A stretch of DNA of 64,000 nt from the NCBI RefSeq assembly GCF_020497125.1, contig NC_059081.1, forward strand, positions 64,004,768 to 64,068,767, read 5' to 3'. Below, in pieces: positions 36,701 through 48,700 of the stretch. Origin of the DNA: Mauremys mutica (lineage: Eukaryota > Chordata > Testudines > Geoemydidae). Below the pieces are notes generated by a model, which was given only the letters and a program-made list of their open reading frames with translations, searched no databases and was not told the DNA's origin. The translations under genes were made by a program, and so were the position numbers. The stretch's first letter is position 1. Each line of letters opens with the position of its first letter.

Positions 36701-39700
36701 AAAGAACCTTGCATGTGTGTGAGTGAGAATTCATGGATAACAGCAACTTAGTGGAAGAACCAGGGCTTGTCCTTTGAGACTCAATAGTTCATTCTTTTCT
36801 CTCTGTCCAATACATTCAAGTCTGGAAACAAAAATACTAGGGATGTTTCACACTAAAAACTATATCAATAGAACCTTCAGGAAGTGACCCCACCAAAAGC
36901 AGCCAGGAAACTTATAGGGGAAGGAGAAATACCATGTTTTATAGTACCCAGGGGCAAAAAGGAAGGTCATCTTATATAGCAGTAGCACTTAGTCACATGG
37001 GAGCCACCAGATCCACTTCAATTAGTTTAAGTGATTATTTTACTGGGCATCCCCAGCACGGTGCCATTTCTTTTAGTAACACCTGACTGTGTAACCTGCT
37101 CCTTCACATTTTATATGTCCTCCCACTAGAGCCTGACCAGCAGGGGTTTGAGTCTGCTACTGATTCCTGCTCAAGGATTTAGTCATTGATCACAAGTGCT
37201 AAAGACCTGTGCTTTTAGGACCTGATTTAGGAACGAATCTCTATTCAAGAAGACATCTAAGCACATGCTTAACTAAACATGTGCTTGAGTCTCACTGGGG
37301 GCTTAAAGTTAAGCATATGCTTAAGTGCTTTCTTGAGCAAGGATGCTTTCCTGAACCAGTGCTTTATCCCTGGATTCAAACCTCTCTGTCAGCCCAAACA
37401 GAATCAGTTACTTAAGCATCCTGGTAACTGGAAAGTAGCTTAGAGTTCTGCAGATGTGAGGAGAGTGGAAGAGGCCTTAAGACTCTATCTTTAATGAGCT
37501 GGTGGATTTTAAGCCTGTCAGTTGTTGTTAGTGCAATTGAGTCTCTGTGGCGAGTGACAACTTCTGTCTCTTTCTCAGTCTATAACCATTTCTTAGTGGC
37601 CGTTAATGGAGCATCATTAGTGTTGGTCTCTGGGGTGACTTCTGTTCACCAAACTGGAGGGTAGCACAGCAATAGTTTCCGTCTACAAGAGGAAGACTAA
37701 TTAGGTGGTGCCCTAGAGTGAATGATGAAAAAGCAAACATCCAGGGTATGTCTACACAGCAATAAAAGGGCCACAGCTGGCGTGGGTCAGCTGACTCAGT
37801 CTTGCAGGGCTCGGGCTATGGGACTATAAAATTCAACTGAAGTGTTGACATTTGGGCTTGGGCTGGAGCCTGGGCCCTGTAACCTGGCAAGTGGGGGAGG
37901 CTCCAGCCTGAGCCTGAACATCTGCCCTGCAATTTTTAGTCCTGTGAGCCCAAGTCAGCTGACCCGGGCTCTGAGACTCTGTTGCATGGGTTTTTTATTG
38001 CAGCATAGACCTGCCATAAGTGTCTTTCTGGAAGGAACCTTTAGGCAGAACTCTGCACCTCTAGGGAAAGTATTAGCCCTAGCTGATTTCTAATGCTTCT
38101 CCTTTTATTATTTGGAACAGGGTATCATTGGTGATCCCACCTTGCCAAAAGTCTCGCTATGCCACCTATTTTGATGTGGCAGTACTGCGCTGCCTGCTGC
38201 AGGCACACTGGTCTGAGGAGGGTACACAGTGGTCTCTGATGTATTATCTACAAAGACTGAGACATATGCTGGAGGAGAAGCCAGAGAAGCCACCTGAGCC
38301 AGAGACCATGCACCTGCCCAGGCCCCGCAGCAGTTCCATGGTAGCAGCAGCACCCTCTCTGGTGAACACCCACAAAACTCAGGTAAGAGACCATCATTTA
38401 AAAGTAAGCTTGGTAACTGTTTACAGTCATGGCAGGATTAGTAGTGATTCAGCACTTTGGTTTTAATTATATCATGAACTGTGGGGAAGTCACTTGTAAC
38501 ATCGGAAATGTCCATATGTGGATTGCATAGATAGTCTTATTGCACTGGAATTCAGCATTCAGGCCTGATTTAACTATATACCATACAGATCCAGACTAAC
38601 GCAGCTACCCCTCTGATACTATACTATACTATTGTTATCCCAAGAGAAACCAAAAGAATATGTATCACAGTCTCAGTACAGTACTCTCCTTGAAACAAAA
38701 AACAAGACTCAAGACCCAAGATCACCTTCTTTAAAACGTTGCAGCAAACAGCACACAGTGCGGTTGGAGCACAGCAAAGTAAAGACTTTTCAGAGTGTCC
38801 ATCAAACATCATAATAGATTGGGACCTGTTACTGTTTCTGTAGTGCTTTGCTTTCATATTTACACTGCCCCCCCCCTTGCAGCTGCTTAAAGTAACCACT
38901 TGCTGTTGTGCTTGTAATTTTCCGAATGCTAGTGCAATAATAAAGTTGTTGTTCAAAGGTTCTCAGCACAGCAGCAGTGTGGATGGATGTGTTATTTGCA
39001 TCAGCTAGACTTCACACTGGAGGTCTGGAATCAGTGTTTCTGTACATGACAGGAGATCCCCTGGCAATGTAGCAAGATCTGCCTCTCCCAGCTTCACATT
39101 TTCAGATCCTACCTGGTTTTTAAGTACTTTTTCTCCTACAGGAGAGCCCTTTACTCTGTTGTTCTTTATTACCATCTTTGTTAAATCCATATGGTTATTC
39201 ACAGTTAAATGTAAACGTATTTTACTTTGCTGGTTGGTTGTTTTTTGGGGTGGGAGTATGTCGGGGGGGTGTCTTTTGGTCATTGATGTGAGGGTTCCAT
39301 CCAGAACAGCAGGTTTTTTTCAAGGTTAGACTAGATTGCTAAAGGTGACTTTCTCATCAGAGTTTCATACATTTTGTCATGCTACATGGAATCGGAGTCC
39401 CTCTTAAAATGAAGGTGTTTAATAAACAAAGCAGCTACAACTTCCACACAGCTGGAGTTTCAGCTTTGTCTCCCTTATTCACCAGGGACCACGCCCTGTC
39501 TGGAGCTCTATACAGCAGTGGTTTTCAACCTTTTTTCATTTGCGGACCCCTAAAACATTTCAAATGGAGGTGCAGACCCTTTGGAAATCTTAGACATAGT
39601 CTGCAGACCCCTAGGGTCTGCGGACTGGAGGTTGAAAACCACTGCTATACAGCACATAGCGACATCTAGTGGCTGATTAATATTCCCCAAGTAAACATAT

Positions 39701-42700
39701 TATGCATGAGTATGTCAGTAACTGAGGCAGTTGTGATGGGTTTAGGCTTCCGAGGCACAGAGAGGGAAAAAGTTATGTTCTTCTCTGTTTTTCTGCCTAC
39801 TTGGCATTTCTTTCTCTCTCAGGAAGGATCTGTGGGCTAAGAAATCATTAACTAGTGAGTGAGTCATGGTGCTAAGCTGAAAAAGCAGGCTAGCAGTATA
39901 TTTCTTACGTTTATAGCGGGAGCCCCATCAAGTTGCATTCTTCCTCTGCTTTTATTTAACCCAAGTTATTCTTTTCCAATAGAAAATCAGGATTTCAGAA
40001 TAAAGTATTGGGCATCCATGCTCAGACAGTGCAAATTCACAATGTCTCCCCTAAATTGGTTCTGAGTTCATGGCCTCTCATTAGGGCTTCTTGCTGCAAT
40101 ATAGGGGAGACCCACACTTTTAAAGTGAGAGCACTGTGTTTTATGATACGTTGGTCTTCTTCTCTATCATCTGGTCCTTTTGTTATCATTAACTGATGTT
40201 AGACATGGCAAAAGAAAGAACTGCACAGAAATCAGCTCAGGAACAGGCAAGTAAGTAGGTTTAGTGATGAAATGCAGAGTGTATAGAAAAGATGTGGGGT
40301 TGCCATGTAACCTCTTCCACCTTCCTAAGCCTTAGCATGTCTGTCACACAGACCATTTGTATGTGAAATACTATTTAAAATATAATTCTGGTGCATATCA
40401 CAGCAAACTTGTTCTGATCAAATGGTTATACTGTTATTTATCTAGAGAGAGAATCTCAGTTCAGACTTTAGCGGACTGAAGGATATATTTAATATTTCAT
40501 GTAGCAAGCAGTGAATGACATACCCTGTTCCCTGTTGCAAAGCAGAATGGCAAATGAATGAAGGCGTATGAATAAAACAAATACCTTCTCCCTGCCTCTA
40601 GTAGGTGGTGTAATCAACATGTATTTCAATGTAAGGAAAAATCTTTAATGCACCTGTATGCAGTGAATCCAGCATAGGGATGGAATTAGGAAATGAAAAC
40701 CTTGAGGGCTTTCAAAACTGTACAGCTTTGCAATAACACTGCAGGAGCTAAGAGCAAAAACTTAAACCTAAAAACAGCAAAACTGCAATGACTAGATGTA
40801 ATGGTAATTTAAACCCAAGAGTTTCAAGTGTAATACTCAGAAGCTGATAGAAATACTAATGAATTGGTAGCTAAATAGCCCGGCCGATGCAGGGCAATAG
40901 GAGAAAAGATATATAGGAACAGCCTCTAAACAATTTTGTGGGTTTTCTTATTAGCCACATCTTGATCGAATGATCTGCTATGATGGTAACCACATTTTTA
41001 ACTAGTCTTCAACCAGAACATTAGACTAATTTCTTAAAATAGGCCATATCCCATACTATATAGTAAAGCTGACTGTGTAACTCAATTCACATAGAGTGGT
41101 TTGTTTGAATAGGTGATTGTGAGCTCTTCAGCGCAGGGGCCATGACTGTGTGTTTGTACAGTGCCTAGCACAGTAGGGACCTGATTTTTGATGGGTCCTT
41201 TTTGCTACCCCAATACAAATAATACAGTGATTTCATCAATAACGCACAGTGATGATAACCCTGAGTTAAATTTGTGTAGTGCCTTCCATCCACAAGGATC
41301 CCCAAGCACTTTGTAATTCAAGAGCCTGATCCTGGAAACTGCTGATTGCCCTCAGCTGCTACTGATGTTAATAGGAGTTCAGAGTGCCCAGCACCAGAAC
41401 CAAGCCCTGATTACCTTTTTATTGGATTTACTCTGTCATGTGCCACTTGTAATCTGCAGTCAATTTTGCAGACGGTTTTAAGAGCACATGCAAAACTCCA
41501 TGTGTCCAATTTGGCCAAATGTCAGTTGTACTGAAATAACTCTCTCCCTGAAAAAGAGCTCTCTCCTTAGGCGACTCCCTCGAACCTGTATTAACACATG
41601 AGCTCTACAAAGCAAGGCTTTGGAGCTGTGCTCCGGCTCCGCTCCAGCTCCAGGCAAAAACCTGCAGCTCCACTGCTCCGGAGCTGCTCCATGCTCCAGC
41701 TCCAGGCTCCGCTGCAAAGCCCTGCTACAAAGTGCCCTGGTTTTTATCACATGGGGGTGTGGGGAGTGAGTTACTCAGTGGAAGGCTGGCAAGCGAGAAT
41801 GCCCTACTCGGGGCATAAAACTGTAGGGGTTACAGGGATCTTTAAAGCTGGAAAACAATATGAAGATAAAAGGATCTCAAGGGCCCAGTCCTGCAAACAC
41901 TTAAACACACGCGTGACTCTACTAATGTGAATAGTTCCACTGACTTCAGTGGGATCAATCACATGAGTATAGTTACACACATGCCTATGTGTGTGTAGGA
42001 CTGGGCCTAAAGTAGCCAGGACCTGAACCTGTTACTGTATAGAAATCACTTCACCCCCGACTGAAGTGCAACCACCTCTGGAGTGACCAGCAGGATTTCT
42101 TTTAACATCATACAGCAGCATTACACACTAGTTCTGGTGGGGGAATGAAGAGAGTAGCCTCTCCAGTTGAAACAATAGGGTGATAGGCAGGCAGAATGGA
42201 ATTACCCGCATGGGATTTGATTATGTCACAGGAGCTAACAGCCCCGCTCCCGTGACAAGTGCCAAACAATCTTTATTGACTGCAAGTGGACAGGACCAGG
42301 CTTTATGTTTCCCTTGAAGGATGCCACCTCCTGCACCTCCGTCTTTACCATCATATAGCTATAGCAGCTCAGGCTCAAGAGAGAAACCTGCTGAGTTTCC
42401 AATCCACCAAGGGATACCTAGAGATAAGTGGATGCCTAGGATGTTTTGAGGCCTGAGGCTTTTAAAAAAATAAAGGGGGTAGCAGTAAGTAAAGATACAC
42501 AAGTAAAGATATCCCAGAGCACCATTGCTGGAATTCAGGGCTGGTCTACACTAAGGGGAAAAATCGATATAAGATACGCAACTTCAGCTACGTGAATAAC
42601 GTAGCTGAAGTCGAAGTATCTTATATCGATAACTTACCCGTCCTCACGGCACGGGATCGATCTCCGGGGCTCTCCATATCGACGCCGCCACCGCCGTTCG

Positions 42701-45700
42701 CGGTGGTGGAGTTCCGGAATCGATATAAGCGCGTTCGGGGATCGATATATCGCGTCTAGATGAGACGCGATATATCGATCCCTGAAAAATCGATCGCTAC
42801 CCGCCGATACGGCGGGTAGTGTAGACATAGCCTAAGAATGCTCATGGCAAACATCAGCTTTGTTTTTTATTCATTTAAAGAAGCCTGAGCCTACAAAAAG
42901 CATTTAATACAATGATAAAAATGTATGTATTTGTACAAACCAAGTAATTCTTAACGTTATTTAGAAGGAGAGGGTTGTGACAATGCTGCTCATCACAATC
43001 CACACGCTAACTCGGAAACATTAATGCAGTGGTTCTCAAACTTTTGTACTGGTGACTCCTTTCACATAGCAAGCTTCTGAGTGCGACCCCCTCTTATGAA
43101 TTAAAAACACTTTTTTATATATTTAACACCATTATAAATGTTAGATGCAAAACGGAGTTTGAGGTAGAGGCCCATATAGTAACCCCCCATGTAATAGCCT
43201 CATGACCCGCTGAAAGTGTCCTGTCCCCCAGTTTGAGAACCCTTGCATTAATGTATTTTGGATGTTATTGGTATATTTCATGAAACTAACACTCGCTTCT
43301 TATACAGCATTTTTTAGTCATAGATTTCAAAGCACTTTATAAGGGAAGATAATTATAATTATCCACAGCTGTATACTGGTGAAACAACCTGCCCAAGCTC
43401 ATACACTATGCTAGTGTCCTAGCTAGGAGTAGACTGCATGTCTCCTGACTCCCAGTCCAGTGCACTGCTTCCTGCCATTGATGTTTTTTGTGGTGGCAAA
43501 ATGTTTTCATTTTAAATGATAAACTATTTGAACTAATCATCCATCTCTGAATCTCTAAATATATTTAACCCTAAAATGTGAGAGTGGAGTTTTGTCTGAT
43601 GGAATTAAGATTCTTCTCCTTTGGAGCTGTCCTTGGATGGGACTGAAGTAGATGATTTAGTTCAGGGGTGGCCAACCTGTGGCTCTGGAGACACATGCGG
43701 CTCTTCAGAAGTTAATATGCAGCTCCTTGTATAGGCACCAACTCCAGGGCTGGAGCTACATGTGCCAACTTTCCAATGTGCTGGGAGGTGCTCACTGCTC
43801 AACCCCTGGCTCTGCCATAGGTCCTGCTCCCACTCTACCCCTTCCCGCCCCCTCCCCTGAGCCTGCCGTGCCCTCACTCCTCCCCCTGTCCCCCAGAGCC
43901 TCCTGCATGTCACACAACAGCTGATCGGGAGGTGCGGGGAAGGAGGGGAAGGCGCTGATTGGCAGAGCTGCCGGTGGGTGGGAGGTGCTGGGAGTGGGGG
44001 GAAGCTGATGAGGGGCTGCTGACGTATCACTGTGGCTCTTTGGCAATGTACATTGGTAAATTCTGGCTTCTTCCAGGGGCAGCTCCAGGCACCAGCACGC
44101 CAAGCGTGTGCTTGGGGCGGCAAGCCACGGGGGACGCTCTGCCGGTCGCCGCGAGGGTGGCAGGCAGGCTGCCTTCGGCGGCTTGCCTGCAGAGGGTCCA
44201 CTGGCCCTGCGCAGGACCTCCACAGGCAAGCCGCCGAAGGCAGTCTGCCTGCCATGCTTGGGGTGGCAAAATGCCTAGAGCTGCCCCTGGCTCCTTCTCA
44301 GGCTCAGGTTGGCCACCCCTGATTTATTTGCTTACTTGCTATTTCTATTTGTGTATGTTTTTCTTCTTTTGGGGAGTGAAGGATCTCACAATGAAGTGCA
44401 ATGAGGAGGAAAAATCACTAAGCACTGAGGCCTTTGCTAAGGTGTCACTCACCAACCTGCGCAGGCTAGCTGTGCCAGATCTCTCCACAGACCTGGGAAT
44501 GAACATCTTTAAGAAGGTGAGTAGCACAGTAATGTGTTTTTGCTTTACCTACAATCCAATGCCAAAACGCATACCATGTATACAACTGTTAAAAGCTTAC
44601 ACTGAGTCTATATTTAGGTTGAACCTAAGGTGCACATTTGTTTTTTTCTGATGGACATGTTATGTATCCATGTATGGTAGATACATGTATGTGTTAATAT
44701 TTACTCTATGGGCCCAGTGCTGTAATCTGTACTCATATCAAGCATTATTGAAATCAATGGGAGTTTTCCCTAAGTGGTGGTAGTTTGCAACCAGATCCTC
44801 AAATTACATTAATCAGAGGAGCTCCATCAGTTTCAATAGATCTGTGCTGGATCTGAGTCTAAATCTGTAAAGCACTCTCCCAGGAAGGCCCTTGCCATGC
44901 TGTTGAAGGTTATACAAACAAATTAAGATGCATAATATAAAAAATTAAACAGATTAATCAAAGGGATCCAGTGCAAAAAAAAAAGGGAGAGAAATGGGAA
45001 AAGAAAATAAATATAGGTCCAACAACAGTAATAATGAAATCTTTGAAATTATAAAACTGGAGAGATGGGTTGAGACAGATGTCAAGGGAAATAAGTCACC
45101 ACTGCAGCATTTCCCATAGCAAAATGTGGTTGCCCTCCCACAGGGCCGGCTCTAGCTTTTTTGCTGCCCCAAGCAAAAAAAAAAAAAAAAAAGGTGGCCA
45201 GACTGCCGCAGCCCGAACTGCCGAAGCAGGAGAAAAAAAAACCAGAAAAACCGCTCGGAGTGCCGCCGCCCGAACTGCCAAAGCAGGAAAGAAAAAAAAA
45301 AAAAGCCACCTGGACGCTGCCACCCCAAAAATGGATGGAATGCCACCCCTTAGCATGTGCCGCCCTGGGCTGGAGCCGGCCCTGCCCTCCCAACATGTGG
45401 TGCACTGGTGCGGTCCTTAAATGTGGGTGGTGCTGAAGTGTAGATACCCATCGTGGACAAAGGGCTAGAGTGGGGGAATGTAGGATTGGGCTCTGCATGC
45501 CTGTCCTTCATCTGTTTGTGTCCTTCTCCTCTAACTGTAACGAAATCCCTGTAGCCTCTGTCTGGCTCTAACCCCCCTCCTCTTCCTTCTGCAGTTTAAG
45601 AGTCGCAAAGAGGATCGAGAGCGTGAGCGCAAGGGTTCTATTCCTTTCCACCACACTGGGAAAAAACGGCAGCGAAGGATGGGAGTGCCCTTTCTGCTCC

Positions 45701-48700
45701 ACGAGGATCATTTGGATGTGTCACCCACTCGCAGCACATTCTCCTTTGGCAGCTTTTCTGGGATTGGAGAGGACCGGCGCAGCATTGAGAGAGGAGGATG
45801 GCAAACTGCCATACTAGGTGACTGATGGGAAAGGATTAATATTGCAACCCTGTATTCTCATTAATTGTTCTGCCCCAGAATGTTCCAAGAATAGCAGAGT
45901 GGAAACGGAGGCTTTTTATTTCTCCATCACTCTCTGGCACTGGAAAACAGTCCTCCCTCTTGGTGGCTGGTTATGTCCTTTGCCCTGATGTGCGGATTGC
46001 CACACCTGTTGTAGAAATGGCATAGTCTTTCTGCCAGCTTCTAAGGTGAAGCTCATTGTTGTACTGACTGCTGACCTTGCATGAGTATGTTTAGGTCAGA
46101 TTGTTTCTAATAATTAAATAGGACTTGGGCAAAACATATTTCCAGTCAGTCCCAGGAGACTGACCCTCTTCTCCCCTGCCTTACTCCTGGCATTAGTGGG
46201 AGTTTTGCTTGAGTAATTAGATGTACGCTCAGGCTATGTCTACGCTATAGACCTTACAGCGGCACAGCTGTACCACCACAGGAGAGAGCTCTCCCATCAT
46301 CAGCATAATTAAACCACCTCCAACGAGCGCATGAGCTTTATCAGCAGAAGAGCGTCTCCTGCTGACATCGCGCTGTCCACACCAGTATTTTTGCCAGGCA
46401 AACTTATGTCGGTCGGGGGTGGTGGTGTGCGGGGGAGGCAGTGTTCACATCCTTGACCGATTAAAGTGCTAGTGTAGACAAAGCCTAAATAAGGATTTTC
46501 TACTTTGGCTCAAGTGAGATCTGGACTTCTGCTAATCTCAATGATCCCCATTCCCACACCTCAACTTCTAGCCTTCACGCGTTCCTTAGACTTGCAAACT
46601 AACTGTTTTGTGTTCATCCTAGGGAAGTTCACCAGACGGGGGAGCTCTGACACCGCTACGGAGATGGAGAGCCTGAGTGCTAGACATTCTCACTCTCATC
46701 ACACCCTGGTCACTGACTTGCCTGACCACTCAAACAGCCACGCAGAGAATACGGTCAAAGAAGGTGTGTCAGATATAGGGATGAGCAAATACCGCATTGG
46801 AGTGTGACTGTCAGGAGGCTGAGATAGTTTTATTTTTTAAATTTATTAATATCTGCTTAATCCCCTCTTTCCATTTCTGTTTTTTCTATATATCTCATTA
46901 TTTCTTCTTTTTGTCCTATTTAGGATTATTATTATAATCTCTTACAAAGGACATGCCCCCACTTCTAAGGTGGGACATAGCACCTTTTTAACAGTGTACA
47001 GGAACACTGCACAGAAGTTTAGGGCAGGAAGTCAGTCTTGCTAACTCTTGTGATTTAATTTTGTGTCTCACAATATTTGGTGGTTTTCTGAAAGACCCAG
47101 CTGCTGGAATCAAAAGATTGCATGAGAATCTCAGCTTTTGCCTTATTTTTAAAAAGTTCATTTCTAACCCACATGATTTCAGGGAAAAGCTCGAAAAAAA
47201 TGAAGCAAGTGAAACCCTAAAGGCCCAAGAAATAGAAGGCAAGGAAAAAGAACCCAGAATTTGGCTTAAAAAATCATCAAGGTTTTTTAACAATAATCTC
47301 ATGATTGTTTTTGCACTTGACTGATGATTTTTGAGCACTTGGGGTTGACAGTTCTGGGAAGTTGATAAAAGTGCTGTATCCATTTAAAATGGCAAGAGAC
47401 ATAAAGATAGGAAGATTGTAATTGTTCCTATCAGCATATGGCCACCCCATCAGAGCTAAGACCCCCTCCTCTTACAATAACAGAATTGGCTACCAATAGA
47501 ACAAGAGCATTTCCCTATAGTAGGGCTGCTAAAATTATACAAGACACCTCAGTCTTAACAGGCTGGCACTCTTACTAATGAGAAGTTTTCCTGCCTTAGG
47601 GTGGGAAGGGCAGGAATCAAGCATAGACAGCTGCTGCCTCCCTTTTAGCCACATGCAGAAAAAATTTAAGCCTTCCATCGGTCATTGGTACAGTAGAACC
47701 CCAGAGTTATGAACCCCAGAGTTATGAACTGACCAGTCACCCAAACACCTAATTTGGAACTGGAAATACGCAAACGGGCAGCAGCAGAGACAAAAACAAA
47801 AAAAGCAAATACAGTACAGTACTGTGTTAAACGTCAACAACTAAAAATAATAAAGGGAGAGCAGTATTTTCTTCTGCATAGTAAAGTTTCAAAGCTGTAT
47901 TAAGTCAATGTTCAGTTGTAAACCTTTGAAAGAACAACCATAATGTTTTGTTCTGAGTTATGAACAACCTCCATTCCTGAGGTGTTCGTAACTCTGAGGT
48001 TCTGCTGTACTCAGATGGCCCCCATCACTGCAGTATCTGAGCACCTCTCCATTTTTATCCACAGAACACATCTGTGAGGCAGGAAGTGCTGTTATCTTTA
48101 TTGGTGGAGAGTTGAGCAAAGAGAGGCTATGTGACTTGTCCAAGCTCACAAAGGAAGTCAGTAGCAGCACAGAAAAATGAATCCAGGTTGCCCAAGTTCT
48201 AGGCTAATGCCCTAACTACTGGGTCATCCTTCCTCTTCCATTGTCATTTGAACATGTTCTTCCTATAAAACATAAAATACAAAATCCATTAATCCTGGAA
48301 AGGAAAGGGGCTCTATTCCCATGCAGATAATTAACTCAGTGGCAATCCACTCTCACTAATATTGGTGGTGCATTGGCCACCTCTGAGTAGGAATTTGTCC
48401 AGTTATTGAAGCTCTGTGTTTTATTTGTTCTGACTTGATTAGCTAATATTTTTATTTTTGTGCAGCCACAGTCCAAGGTACTCGTGAGCTTTGAAGATTT
48501 TAGCAAGGAGAGAAACAGAGCTGGCCAAAAAGTTTAAAATTTGAAATTGCAATGCAATTTTTCATTCAAAATCTTGATGTGCAAAAGAAAAAAAGAGAAG
48601 ATTATAGTTTTTGTGAAAATGTCCTTCACCCAGCCCTACGCTAAAAGCACGTTTTAAAGGAATAAAGGGAAACAATGCCGTTTTTAGCCATAGAACTGAG

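Larger units (their letters stand above)
33392..38120 (+). other. UNC80 intron 7
   Basis: 4729 bp. Elements recognised are at 34060-34145, 34370-34425, 36020-36535, 36550-36640, 37215-37405 and 37744-38015. 33400-34050, 34430-35990 and 36650-37200 show nothing I can name. Confidence 0.9.
38383..44381 (+). other. UNC80 intron 8
   Basis: 5999 bp, dense in DNA transposons (39516, 42538, 43027, 43663). 38630-39500 and 39660-41100 contain nothing recognised. Confidence 0.9.

Noticed and set aside
43662..44651. Frames of 145-230 codons on both strands around 44000
   Set aside because: They are translations of two nested GC-rich hAT elements, plus exon 9 in one case.
45070..45498. Lys-rich and Phe-rich frames
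   Set aside because: Produced by poly(A) runs of the hAT element 45141-45384.
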